Positions 16,999 to 25,620 of a stretch of DNA of 64,000 bases are shown here, one piece after another. The position numbers were made by a program, and so were the translations under genes. The notes under the pieces are model-generated. The model ran no database searches, was not told where the DNA came from, and worked only from the letters and a program-made list of their open reading frames with translations. The stretch is from Pseudomonadota bacterium (GTDB lineage Bacteria; Pseudomonadota; Alphaproteobacteria; Rhizobiales; Xanthobacteraceae). The first letter of the stretch is position 1. Each line of letters begins with the position of its first letter. The stretch covers positions 26,113 through 90,112 of the forward strand of contig JAEXYA010000026.1 in the NCBI GenBank assembly GCA_023451825.1, read 5' to 3'.

Positions 16999-17717
16999 GC
17001 GAGCGTCTCCACGGTCATGGGGAATAGGCGCTGATAGGCTTCGCCATAGGTCATGGCGGCGCCGGTGTTGCGGCCGCCCTGCATGCCCCGCTGCAGAGCG
17101 ACGCGCTCGTAATACGCCCACAGGTGCTTTTGCGCGGCGAGGATTTCAAAGGTCTTTCGCTTCACCTCCCAGACCTCGTCAATATTGACGATCACCTGCG
17201 GCTTGAAATTACACATTTCAGGTTGGTGCGGCTCGAACAGGAAGACCGGCGGCGCGCTGTAATTATAGTCCGCGCCCGGCTTGTGGCCCATCGCCTGCGC
17301 GATGATGCGCGCCTCCTGCGCATAGGCCGTGGCCGCGGGATGATCGACATTGTACGGATCCTCCAGCGAATGCGTCAGCACAAAAGACGGATTGAGCTCG
17401 CGATAGATGTCGATCAAGCGTTCCTTGTGCGCCTCGGTGAGATGCAGCGGATAGTCACCGGCATCGAAGAACTCGATCTCCGCGCCCAGCGCCGCCGCCG
17501 CCCGCTCCGCTTCGTCCTTGCGCCCGGCCTTCACCTGCTCCAGCGTCATGCCCGCCTGCTTCCAGGCAAACTGCGACTCGCCGCGCTCGCCGAAGGCGAG
17601 GCAGACGATCTTCATGCGATAGCCCTTCTTCGCATGCAGCGCGATGGCGCCGCCTGCGCGCCAGACGAAATCGCCGGGATGGGCCGAGACCACCAGACCT
17701 GATTTGGGTTTGGACAT
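16995..17717 (-). CDS. galB: 4-oxalomesaconate hydratase, PIG-L family (GalB type)
   Basis: The 240-residue PIG-L/LmbE-fold protein has SAHPGDFVWRAGGAI, in which the usual deacetylase motif AHPDD is changed to AHPGD, as I recall for GalB-type hydratases. A second metal motif NVDHPAATAY is present. Given LigI upstream and LigK downstream, it most likely hydrates 4-oxalomesaconate to 4-carboxy-4-hydroxy-2-oxoadipate. Its stop overlaps the LigK start by 4 bases and its start lies 14 bases after the LigI stop. Another PIG-L deacetylase function is less likely in this context. Confidence 0.82.
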   Translation of the reverse strand: MSKPKSGLVVSAHPGDFVWRAGGAIALHAKKGYRMKIVCLAFGERGESQFAWKQAGMTLEQVKAGRKDEAERAAAALGAEIEFFDAGDYPLHLTEAHKERLIDIYRELNPSFVLTHSLEDPYNVDHPAATAYAQEARIIAQAMGHKPGADYNYSAPPVFLFEPHQPEMCNFKPQVIVNIDEVWEVKRKTFEILAAQKHLWAYYERVALQRGMQGGRNTGAAMTYGEAYQRLFPMTVETLA

Positions 17718-17731
17718 CGTGTGCTTCCTGT

Positions 17732-18613
17732 CTAGCTGTCGAATTCGAAAAGGCGCGCGGGATTGTCGACAAGGATCTTCTGCTGCACCAGGGGATCCGG
17801 TGCGAAGAGCGGGATCAAATCGACAAGATCGCCGTCATTGGGCATTGCCTTCACATTGGGATGCGGCCAGTCGGTCCCCCAGATCACGCGGTCCGGTGCC
17901 GTCTCGCAGATCACCTTGGCGAATGGGACGGCGTCGGTGAAAGGCGGCACCGCGGACGACACGCGTTCGCAGCCGGACACTTTCACCCAGCACTTCTCGT
18001 CCCGCTGCATCAGTTCGATCAGCGTGCGGAACGGCGACTGCTCCAGCCCGTCGGCCGCCTTGACGCGCCCCATGTGATCGATCGTGTAGCGCACCGGCAG
18101 GCGCATGAGCAGATCGGCATAGTCGGGCAGATCGACGGCATCGAAATGCAGGTCCACATGCCAGTTCATCGGCGCGATCATGTCGATGATGCGATGGAAC
18201 ACGCTCATGTCCGGCGTGCCGCCGAGATGGCGCACGAAGTTGAAACGGCAGCCGCGGAATCCGCCGTCATGCAGTTCCTGTAGGCCGCGTTCGGTAATCG
18301 TCCCGTCGATGTTGGCGACGGCGCGATAGCGGCCGCCACTGACTGCGATGGCATCCAGTGCAACGCGATTGTCCGTGCCATGCACGCTGGCATTGACGAT
18401 CACCGCGCGGCCGATGCCGAGTTTCTCATGCAGCACCTGGAAATCCGCCAGCGGCGCATCGGGCGGAACATAGGAGCCGACATACGGATATTTGTCGCCG
18501 GGGCCGAAGATATGGGTATGCGCATCGCAAGCGAGCGGCGGCAGCTTGAATGTCGGGGTCTTCGTATTGCGGTCCGGTCCGGGAACGGTCGGGGTCTTCG
18601 CCTGTACGGTCAT
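17732..18613 (-). CDS. ligI: 2-pyrone-4,6-dicarboxylate lactonase-like amidohydrolase (LigI)
   Basis: The start MTVQAKTPTV (18613) is chosen because ATG overlaps the Bug gene stop (ATGA). The 293-residue protein belongs to the amidohydrolase LigI group. It has CDAHTHIFGP (His32 and His34), IDHMGRV and the WGTDWPHPN motif with the catalytic Asp. LigI is known to hydrolyse PDC to 4-oxalomesaconate without a metal requirement. No signal peptide is present, in contrast to the paralogue at 21887. Gene order supports the PDC pathway. Confidence 0.85.
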   Translation of the reverse strand: MTVQAKTPTVPGPDRNTKTPTFKLPPLACDAHTHIFGPGDKYPYVGSYVPPDAPLADFQVLHEKLGIGRAVIVNASVHGTDNRVALDAIAVSGGRYRAVANIDGTITERGLQELHDGGFRGCRFNFVRHLGGTPDMSVFHRIIDMIAPMNWHVDLHFDAVDLPDYADLLMRLPVRYTIDHMGRVKAADGLEQSPFRTLIELMQRDEKCWVKVSGCERVSSAVPPFTDAVPFAKVICETAPDRVIWGTDWPHPNVKAMPNDGDLVDLIPLFAPDPLVQQKILVDNPARLFEFDS

Positions 18614-19608
18614 TGCTTCGGAATCCCTGCCTTGTCGATCACGGCTGTCCATTTGGCGATGTCGCTCACCAGACGATCCTTCAACTCTTCCGGCGAGCCG
18701 GCGCGCGCCTCGATGCCGAGATCGAGCAGTTTCTGCTTCACATCCGGCATTGCCAGCACCGCTCGCAATCCCGCATTGAGCCGCGCAATCAGCTCCGGTG
18801 GCGTACCGGCTGGCGCGAACAGGGCATTCCACGACACGACGTCATAATCCTTCACGCCGCTCGCGCTGACCGTTGCAACATCCGTGAGAATGATCGAGCG
18901 CCGATCGCCGGTCGTGCCGACAGCTGCGATCGTGCGTTCCTGCAATCCGGATTTCATGCCAACATAATTGTCGATCATCACATCGACATCCTTGCGCAGC
19001 AGGCCCACGATGACTTCCGGCGTGCCGCGATAGGGCACGATCTGGAAATCGACGCCGGCGCTCGATTTCAGCAGTTCGGCTGACAGGTTCTGCGTGCTGC
19101 CGACGCTGATGGTGCCGACATTCAGCTTGCCCGGATTAGCACGCGCATATGCGATGAGATCGGCGAGCGATTTATACGGCGAGTCCGCGTTCACCCCGAC
19201 GATGAAGTCAAAAAAGCCAATGCTGGAGATCGGCGCAAAGTCCTTGATGGGATCGAACGGCAGCTTCTTGAACAGCGGCACGCTCACGGCATTGCCGTTG
19301 CTCATGAGCGCGAGCGCATATCCATCCGCGCCGGCCGATAGCACCGCGCGCGCGGCAGCGACGCCGCCTGCACCCGGCATGTTCTCGATGACAAGACGCT
19401 GGCCTAGATTCTCGCCGAGCCGCTCCGCCACGATGCGCATCGTGATATCCGCGACACCACCGGCGGCGAACGGCACGATGATGCGGATCGGCTTTACCGG
19501 ATAGCCCGATTGTGCGCGAGCCGGGCCAGATGCAATGACACCGCAAATCGTCAATACGAGGATTACAGCTCGCATCACTGACAAGCGTCTCACCGAGATT
19601 TCAGACAC
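18610..19608 (-). CDS. Tripartite-tricarboxylate-type receptor (Bug family)
   Basis: The 332-residue exported protein has a signal peptide ending near ARAQS (about residue 33) and the Bug/TctC fold. It shows YPVKPIRIIVPFAAGG and the ENMPGAGG motif, and VPYRGTPE. Bug proteins bind carboxylates in the periplasm. An ATG at 19575 is an alternative start. No TctA or TctB is encoded here, so it may work with a transporter elsewhere or as a sensor. It is the first gene of the aromatic operon and probably binds the aromatic or dicarboxylic substrate. Confidence 0.87.
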   Translation of the reverse strand: MSEISVRRLSVMRAVILVLTICGVIASGPARAQSGYPVKPIRIIVPFAAGGVADITMRIVAERLGENLGQRLVIENMPGAGGVAAARAVLSAGADGYALALMSNGNAVSVPLFKKLPFDPIKDFAPISSIGFFDFIVGVNADSPYKSLADLIAYARANPGKLNVGTISVGSTQNLSAELLKSSAGVDFQIVPYRGTPEVIVGLLRKDVDVMIDNYVGMKSGLQERTIAAVGTTGDRRSIILTDVATVSASGVKDYDVVSWNALFAPAGTPPELIARLNAGLRAVLAMPDVKQKLLDLGIEARAGSPEELKDRLVSDIAKWTAVIDKAGIPKQ

Positions 19609-19722
19609 GCGGCGCGCCCTTCCCTGGCTGCGACCGCAAGCTGCGGCCGCTTATGTCTCGGCACTGCGCAAAATGGCGATCGGGAGATTTATGCTCCCGC
19701 AATAGCCAATCCCGATATATGA

Positions 19723-19733
19723 AACAAATGAGA
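19723..19733 (-). promoter_or_regulatory. AACAAATGAGA box upstream of the Bug-ligI operon
   Basis: Read in the direction of the operon this is TCTCATTTGTT followed by one base and CAT. The same TCTCATTTGTT-N-CAT returns at 20781-20795 upstream of the divergent operon in the same orientation to transcription. Confidence 0.5.
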
Positions 19734-19783
19734 AATATGGCCCAATGACGCAACATCATGCATCAATGCCCGGCCGCTCCCTC

Positions 19784-20680
19784 CTATCCGATCTTCTGGA
19801 AATAATCGCGCGTCAGTTCGATCAAAGCCTGTGCCCGCTGCGTAACCGACTGACCACGGCGCGCGACAATGCCTAAGGTACGGCTGACGCTGGGATTGCG
19901 CAGCGGGATAACGACGAGATTAGAGAGGACCTGCGGCGAGACCGCCATGTTCGGCACGACCGCAATTCCGATATCTGCGCAGACCATCCCGACAGCCGTT
20001 TGCAGATGCTGAACCTCGTAGCGCCAATTGAGCGCTTCTCGCCTGTGTCCGAGCGCGTCGTCGATCAATGCGCGGTTGCCGGCCTGCGGGCTAATCCGGA
20101 TCAAAGGTATATCATCCAGCTGCGACCAAGCGATGAACTTTCGCTGCGCCAGCATGTGATCGCGTTTGCACAACAGCACGAAGCGCTCTTTGACCAGCGG
20201 GATCACCGTGAGATCGAGCACGCCATTGGCCGCAATTGTGATCCCGAATTCAGCCTGGCCCGACTGGACCATGGTCGCGATCTCGCCTGCCGAATTGTCG
20301 TAGATCTTGATGGATGTGCCCGGATACGTCGCATCGAATTTCTGAAGGATCAACGGCAGGTGATAGGCCGCGATCGTCGGCAGGCAGCCGATCGCGATAT
20401 GAGACTGTTGCTTGCGCCCGCGGGTCCGCAACACGTCAATTGCATCGGACAATTCGCCGATCATCCGGCGGGCCGTCGGCAGCAGTTCAAGACCGGCCGG
20501 CGTGAGCGCGACCTGACGCGTGGTGCGCGTCAGAAGTTGAAACCCCAAATCGTCCTCTAGCTTGCGGATGCGATGGCTCAAAGCCGTTTGGGACAGGTTG
20601 AGTTGCGCCGCCGCGCGCGAAAAACTGCCCCGCTCCGCGATGCTCAGAAATGCCTGCAAGCCTGGAAAATCGATGCGCAT
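19784..20680 (-). CDS. LysR-type transcriptional regulator of the aromatic locus
   Basis: The start MRIDFPGLQAFLSIAE (20680) is typical for the family. An ATG at 20713 is in frame but adds an atypical leader. The 298-residue protein has an N-terminal winged helix-turn-helix (FSRAAAQLNLSQTALSHRIRKLE, shown here in two parts: FSRAAAQLNLSQ and TALSHRIRKLE). It ends with a periplasmic-binding-like effector domain. It lies between the Bug-ligI-galB-ligK operon and the divergent Bug2/LigI2 pair, so it most likely controls both. Two palindromes and a shared box in the flanking spacers are candidate sites. Confidence 0.88.
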   Translation of the reverse strand: MRIDFPGLQAFLSIAERGSFSRAAAQLNLSQTALSHRIRKLEDDLGFQLLTRTTRQVALTPAGLELLPTARRMIGELSDAIDVLRTRGRKQQSHIAIGCLPTIAAYHLPLILQKFDATYPGTSIKIYDNSAGEIATMVQSGQAEFGITIAANGVLDLTVIPLVKERFVLLCKRDHMLAQRKFIAWSQLDDIPLIRISPQAGNRALIDDALGHRREALNWRYEVQHLQTAVGMVCADIGIAVVPNMAVSPQVLSNLVVIPLRNPSVSRTLGIVARRGQSVTQRAQALIELTRDYFQKIG

Positions 20681-20743
20681 GTGTGGCCTTAGGGGCTGGC
20701 GATAACGGTCCACGGCGATGAACTACGGGACGGCGTTGACCAC

Positions 20744-20774
20744 CTCATTAATGAGACAACTCGCTCAATTGAGC
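20744..20774. promoter_or_regulatory. Two perfect 12-bp palindromes in the divergent spacer
   Basis: CTCATTAATGAG (20744-20755) and GCTCAATTGAGC (20763-20774) are each perfectly self-complementary and 7 bases apart, that is, close to two helical turns between centres (19 bp). They lie in the LysR/Bug2 spacer and suit dimeric regulator binding. Confidence 0.55.
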
Positions 20775-20780
20775 AAAAGG

Positions 20781-20791
20781 TCTCATTTGTT
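20781..20791 (+). promoter_or_regulatory. TCTCATTTGTT box upstream of Bug2
   Basis: This is the second copy of the box seen at 19723-19733. Here it lies 68 bases before the Bug2 start, next to the twin palindromes. Confidence 0.5.
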
Positions 20792-20859
20792 GCATGAATG
20801 GTCAATCGATAGGGTGCCCGGCAACGACAATCAAAACGTTTTTGAGGAAGCCCGTTTCT

Positions 20860-21864
20860 ATGGCCCGACCGTCCGATTTCGGTGTCGCGATGACATCGGC
20901 GCTTCGAATGTTCACCGCGCTTGCCGCCGTCACGTTATCCTCCGGGTGCTATAACGCCCAAGCTCAGAGCTTTCCGACCAAGCCCGTCCATATCCTCGTG
21001 CCCTATGCAGCGGGCGGCGCCGTCGACGTGCTGGCGCGCACCATCGCCCAATCACTCTCCAAACGCTGGGGCCAGCAGCCCGTGATCGAGAACAGGCCCG
21101 GCGCCGGCGGCATCGTCGCGTCGCAAGCCCTGACCCAGGCAGCGCCTGACGGATACACCTTGATCCTTGTCGCCAGCGGGCATCCCCTCAACCAGTATTT
21201 CTACGCCAAGCTGCCCTACGACACGTTCAAGGATTTTACCGCGATCAGCCAAGTCGCCTATTCACCACTGGTTCTCGTCGCATCCAAAGATGCGACGTTC
21301 CAAAACCTACAAGGCGTGATAGACGCCGCGCGGGCTAAATCGAACACGCTTTCCTACGGAATGTCGGGCATCGGCACATCCGCTCATCTGGCCGGAGAGC
21401 TGTTGAACTACACGGCCAAAGTGAACATCCTTGCGATCCCCTACAAAGGCGGCGCGCCTGCCCTCACTGCCGTGGTTGCCGGTGAGATCCCGCTGAGCAT
21501 CAATCCGCTGCCGGAAGTCATCGGCCAGCTCGACAGTGGCACCGTGCGCGCGATCGCGGTGACGACAACCACCAGGGCGAAGGCATTACCGAACGTGCCG
21601 ACAGTTGCGGAATCCGGACTACCCGGTTTCGACGCATCGGTCTGGTGGGGCTTTCTCGGCCCGGCCAAGATGCCGGACGATCTGGTCACGCGCATCCATG
21701 CAGACATCGCTGCAGCGATGCGAGAGCCTGAAGTGATCGCGACGCTGACCAAGATGGGCGCCACCCCGGTTGAGAGCACACCTCGGGAATTTGACGCCTT
21801 CATGCGCGCGGAAGCTCTCAAATGGGAGCCTGTGCTCAAGCAGGCGAATATCAAACCCCAGTAA
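20860..21864 (+). CDS. Second Bug-family receptor
   Basis: The start MARPSDFGVAM (20860) is chosen because GAGGAAG lies 9 bases upstream. The 334-residue product has a signal region with a possible lipobox-like SSGC (about residue 31) and NAQAQS. The Bug fold shows FPTKPVHILVPYAAGG, ENRPGAGG and IPYKGGAPA. It should bind a carboxylate in the periplasm. It is divergent from the LysR gene and is followed 22 bases later by an exported LigI-like protein. No TctA/TctB genes are in view. Confidence 0.87.
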   Translation: MARPSDFGVAMTSALRMFTALAAVTLSSGCYNAQAQSFPTKPVHILVPYAAGGAVDVLARTIAQSLSKRWGQQPVIENRPGAGGIVASQALTQAAPDGYTLILVASGHPLNQYFYAKLPYDTFKDFTAISQVAYSPLVLVASKDATFQNLQGVIDAARAKSNTLSYGMSGIGTSAHLAGELLNYTAKVNILAIPYKGGAPALTAVVAGEIPLSINPLPEVIGQLDSGTVRAIAVTTTTRAKALPNVPTVAESGLPGFDASVWWGFLGPAKMPDDLVTRIHADIAAAMREPEVIATLTKMGATPVESTPREFDAFMRAEALKWEPVLKQANIKPQ

Positions 21865-21886
21865 ATCACGACCTGAGAGACTTATC

Positions 21887-22855
21887 ATGCATCGACGTCA
21901 TCTTCTGGCCGGCATGGCCTCGCTGAGCATCACCGGCGCCCTCGGCACGCTGTCATCGCACGCCGCCGATGAAGCGCAGATACCAACCATCGCCGGGCCC
22001 GATCCCAACACGATCACGCCGACTTTCAAGGCCCCGCCGGGCAGCATTGATACGCATACGCATATCTTCGGGCCAGCGGCCGTCTATCCCTTCGCGGCGA
22101 AACGTCCCTATTCGCCGCCCGATGCGCCGCTCGACATGTTTCGCAAGCTGCATGCGGCCATCGGCGTCGAACGCGCCGTCATCGTGAATGCCACGGTGCA
22201 TGGCACCGACAACCGCGTCGTCACCGATGCCATCGCGCAGAGCGGCGGCAAATATCGCGGCGTCGCCAGTGTGAGCGCGGATATCTCGGATGCCGATCTC
22301 ATGGCCCTCGACAAAGGCGGCATCCGCGCCTGCCGCTTTGCTTTCGTCAAGCGCCTCGGCGGGGTCGGCGACATGAACGTATTTCGTAAGCTGGTCGATC
22401 GCGTCGCCGCGATCGGCTGGCATGTGGACGTCTATCTCGAAGCCGGTACGATCCGTGAGTTCACGCCGATCCTCAAGGCATTGCCGGTCACCTATGTGAT
22501 CGACCACATGGGCACGATCAGCGCCGCCAAGGGACTTGAGGATGCAGAGTTCAGGGCTTTGCTGGACTTGCAGGCGAGTGATGAGAAGTGCTGGATCAAG
22601 ATCACAGGCCTGGAACGTGCGTCCTCACATGGCGCGCCATTCCACGACTCGGTGCCGTTCGCAAAGCGCCTGATCGACAACGCACCCGACCGCGTTCTGT
22701 GGGGCACCGACTGGCCGCACCCGAATGTGAAGATCATGCCGAATGACGGCACGCTGGTGGACTTGATCCCGCTTTATGCTCCTGATCCGGCCGCACAAAA
22801 GAAGCTGCTGGTGAGCAACGCTGAAAGATTATTCCGATTTGACCAGGTCACTTAG
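21887..22855 (+). CDS. LigI-like amidohydrolase with N-terminal Tat-like signal
   Basis: The start MHRRHLLAGMASLSITG (21887) gives 322 residues. A twin-arginine leader HRRHLLAG, a hydrophobic stretch and a cut near SHA-AD suggest export. The rest aligns with the LigI-like protein of the minus-strand operon: DTHTHIFGPAAVYP, VNATVHGTDNRV, IDHMG and WGTDWPHPN. It therefore looks like a periplasmic lactonase or amidohydrolase paralogue. It is 22 bases after Bug2, so the receptor and enzyme are probably co-expressed. The substrate is unproven. Confidence 0.82.
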   Translation: MHRRHLLAGMASLSITGALGTLSSHAADEAQIPTIAGPDPNTITPTFKAPPGSIDTHTHIFGPAAVYPFAAKRPYSPPDAPLDMFRKLHAAIGVERAVIVNATVHGTDNRVVTDAIAQSGGKYRGVASVSADISDADLMALDKGGIRACRFAFVKRLGGVGDMNVFRKLVDRVAAIGWHVDVYLEAGTIREFTPILKALPVTYVIDHMGTISAAKGLEDAEFRALLDLQASDEKCWIKITGLERASSHGAPFHDSVPFAKRLIDNAPDRVLWGTDWPHPNVKIMPNDGTLVDLIPLYAPDPAAQKKLLVSNAERLFRFDQVT

Positions 22856-22860
22856 AGCGT

Positions 22861-22891
22861 CGATGCCCGCTTGACGCGAAAGCGGGCATCG
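22861..22891 (+). terminator. Hairpin after LigI-like gene
   Basis: A 12-bp perfect stem CGATGCCCGCTT / AAGCGGGCATCG with a 7-base loop begins 6 bases after the stop codon. No T-run follows, so termination strength is uncertain. Confidence 0.5.
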
Positions 22892-23016
22892 AAAACTTTC
22901 GGGCAAAGGACGACCATTGGCGAGACGTGCCAGAACATCGCAAAAGCGATTTCAAACCACGCATGCGCGTCAGGACCAAGGCGCAGCTGAGCGCTGAACG
23001 GTCATCTCCGCTTGCG

Positions 23017-24240
23017 CTAGACGATGCCGTTCGTCCTAAGTGCGCTGATCTTCTCGCCGTCATAGCCGATGGTGGACAGGATTTCGTCCGTGTTGGCGCC
23101 GAGTGTCGGCGGCGCGCGATAGTCGGTGATCGGCGTGCCCGAAAACATCACCGGATTTCGCACGAGCGACAATGCGGACTCGAAGGGATGATCCGAGGTG
23201 ACGCGCATACCGCGGGCCTGAACATGAGGATCGGAGAAAACCTGATCGAAATCGTTGATCGGGCCAGACGGCACACCGACCGCCTCCAGACGTTCCAGCC
23301 AGTAAGCGACGGGCTGCTTCAGGAACAGACCGGCATAGATGGCCATGATCTCCTTGCCGTGTTGGACACGATCGTTGTTCTTCAGGAAGCGAGGATCCTT
23401 GCCCAGTTCCGGCGCGCCGAGCACTTCACAGGTTCGCTGGAACTGGCCGTCATTGCCGTTGACGATCATGATCTCGCCGTCGGTGCAGCGGAAAACACCG
23501 GCCGGCATGCCGCCATTGCCCCATGTGCCGCGGCGCGGTGGGACTTTGCCGTGCATGAGATAGGGCTGAAGCCAATGTGAAAGGGAGGCGATCACCGAAT
23601 CGAACAGACAGGCATCAATATGCTGTCCCTCGCCGCCGCCGGCGTCGCGATGATACAGTGCCGACATCACGCCGATCGTGGCGTTGAGGCCGGTCATGTA
23701 GTCCACGATCGAGGGACCGACCTTCATGGGGCCTTCGCCCGGCTCGCCGTCGAGATGGCCCGTGACACTCATGAGACCGCCCATCGCCTGCAGGATCGCA
23801 TCGTAGCCGGCACGGGTGGCATAAGGGCCTGTTTGTCCGAAGCCCGTGACAGAGCAGTAGACGATGCGCGGATTGATCGCCTTGATCGCATCGTAGTCCA
23901 GGCCGTAACGCTTGAGGTCGCCGACCTTGTAGTTTTCCAACATCACGTCGGCGGTCTTGACGAGTTCGCGAATGATCTCCTGGCCTTCGGGCTTCGCCAC
24001 GTTGACCGTGACCGACTTCTTGTTGCGATTGGCGCAAAGATAGAAACCATTGTCGCGCCTGCTGCCTTGCGGGTCGTTGAGGTAAGGAGGGCCGAACGCG
24101 CGGGAATCGTCGCCCGTTCCGGGACGCTCGATCTTGATGACTTCCGCACCGAGATCGCCAAGCATCTGGCCGCATATCGGGCCGGCGAGCACCCGCGTCA
24201 TATCGATAACCTTGATGCCCGAGAGCGGCAGAGCCGGCAT
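23017..24240 (-). CDS. CaiB/BaiF family CoA-transferase
   Basis: The 407-residue protein is a family III CoA-transferase with the N-terminal segment LSGIKVIDMTRVLAGP, the conserved GDLGAEVIKIERPG motif, and the active-site Asp in the GPSIVDYMTG segment. It moves CoA between carboxylic acids in the cytoplasm. Relatives include formyl-CoA:oxalate and succinyl-CoA:(R)-benzylsuccinate CoA-transferases. The gene is separate from the aromatic operon. The next same-strand gene upstream is ornithine-cyclodeaminase-like, 149 bases away. Confidence 0.87.
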   Translation of the reverse strand: MPALPLSGIKVIDMTRVLAGPICGQMLGDLGAEVIKIERPGTGDDSRAFGPPYLNDPQGSRRDNGFYLCANRNKKSVTVNVAKPEGQEIIRELVKTADVMLENYKVGDLKRYGLDYDAIKAINPRIVYCSVTGFGQTGPYATRAGYDAILQAMGGLMSVTGHLDGEPGEGPMKVGPSIVDYMTGLNATIGVMSALYHRDAGGGEGQHIDACLFDSVIASLSHWLQPYLMHGKVPPRRGTWGNGGMPAGVFRCTDGEIMIVNGNDGQFQRTCEVLGAPELGKDPRFLKNNDRVQHGKEIMAIYAGLFLKQPVAYWLERLEAVGVPSGPINDFDQVFSDPHVQARGMRVTSDHPFESALSLVRNPVMFSGTPITDYRAPPTLGANTDEILSTIGYDGEKISALRTNGIV

Positions 24241-24389
24241 GCATTCCTCCTGTTATGTTAATTCATCGCGTCGACCATGACGGACGTGTGAAGCCAGCGC
24301 ATACAGTAAAATCCTCCCGAATGCACCGCTCCGTGCAGCATGAGGGTTCGCGCGCGTGACATGGCGGACCGATGGCGGAGATGCGTCGG

Positions 24390-25340
24390 TCAAGCCGTCG
24401 CAACCTGCACGATCCAAGACGCGATCATCAAATCGAGATGTGCGCCACCACCGTTCTTGTACAGCGTGACCTCATCGCCCGACACGCGCTTGCGGGTGCC
24501 CGGCTTCACCAGATCGTACAGATCCCCCAATACGCTCTCTGCCGTAATGGCGCCCGAGGCGATCGGCCGGATCAGTTCTCCAATATGACCGAGCGTCGTC
24601 TCCCGGCTGTCCACAAACAATGCCGCCCTGGCCATCAGCGCATCGTCAGCCTCACGCATATCGGCCTTGAAAGCGCCGATCAGATCGACATGTGTACCAG
24701 GCCGAACCCAATCGCCGAGGATCACAGGCGTCCGCGCCATCGTCGCGGAACTCACGATATCGGCGGTCTCGAGCGCAGCCTGCAGATCTGGGACCGCCAC
24801 GACATCGACGCGGCTGCGGTCAAGCCCCGCGACCATTTTCTGCGCCTGTTCCGGCCTGCGTGACCATACCGAGATCCGCTCGATCCCCGGGAGCACCGCC
24901 GGATAGGCTTTCACAAGGCTGGTCGCGACCGTTCCGGCGCCGACGATCAGCAGGTGTTTGCTGTCGGGGCGCGCCAGGAGACTGGCACCTAGCACGGAAT
25001 CCGCGGCGGTCTTGATCTCCGTGACCAAAGCGCTGTCCACGATGGCTCGAAGCCTGCCGCCGGCCTCGTCAAAGACGAGCATGGCGCCCTGTACCGTCGG
25101 CAAGCCCCGCGCCGCGTTATCATCGAGAACCGTGAAGGTCTTGGCCCCATATCCCAGCCCCTGGATGTAAGCCGAGCGGCTCACCATGGTGCCCGTTGGT
25201 GGCCCAAGAAACACGTCTTTTATCTGGGCGACGGGCAGAGCATGTCCTCCCCGCAGCGCTTCGACCGCGCCGAGCCAGTTCAATTGCCCGATCGTCGCCG
25301 CATAACCGAAGAAAGGAGGTGCGGGGAAGTGTCTAGTCAT
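24390..25340 (-). CDS. Ornithine cyclodeaminase/mu-crystallin family protein
   Basis: The 316-residue protein shows DDNAARGLPTVQG, VTEIKTAADSVLG and the Rossmann LLIVGAGTVA motif. It has the SAT and GAFKADMRE segments of the OCD/mu-crystallin family (NAD(P)-dependent). Members act as ornithine cyclodeaminases, alanine dehydrogenases or ketimine reductases. The sequence does not settle the reaction. It is transcribed in the same direction as the CoA-transferase but with a 149-base gap, so linkage is uncertain. Confidence 0.85.
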   Translation of the reverse strand: MTRHFPAPPFFGYAATIGQLNWLGAVEALRGGHALPVAQIKDVFLGPPTGTMVSRSAYIQGLGYGAKTFTVLDDNAARGLPTVQGAMLVFDEAGGRLRAIVDSALVTEIKTAADSVLGASLLARPDSKHLLIVGAGTVATSLVKAYPAVLPGIERISVWSRRPEQAQKMVAGLDRSRVDVVAVPDLQAALETADIVSSATMARTPVILGDWVRPGTHVDLIGAFKADMREADDALMARAALFVDSRETTLGHIGELIRPIASGAITAESVLGDLYDLVKPGTRKRVSGDEVTLYKNGGGAHLDLMIASWIVQVATA

Positions 25341-25620
25341 CGAATGTAAAACCTTTCAGAGCCCGGGCGTTGTGGCAACAAACGCCGACTTGAGACACAC
25401 CTCGACAGGTCGTCAAAACGCTTCCGAAAAAGTGCGAGCAAGGTGCACCGCTAGAAAGATCGCGCGATGGTTGACGCGAGGCCGCGGACTTTGCGCACGA
25501 CACGGCTGCGTCCAGATCATGGAAAGAGTGGATGATCTGTGCTTTAAATCCTCAGGGATCATGCGCATGAAGCGGCCTTGACGCGTGAATTTCTCCTAAC
25601 GAGATATTGCGAGGATAAGC

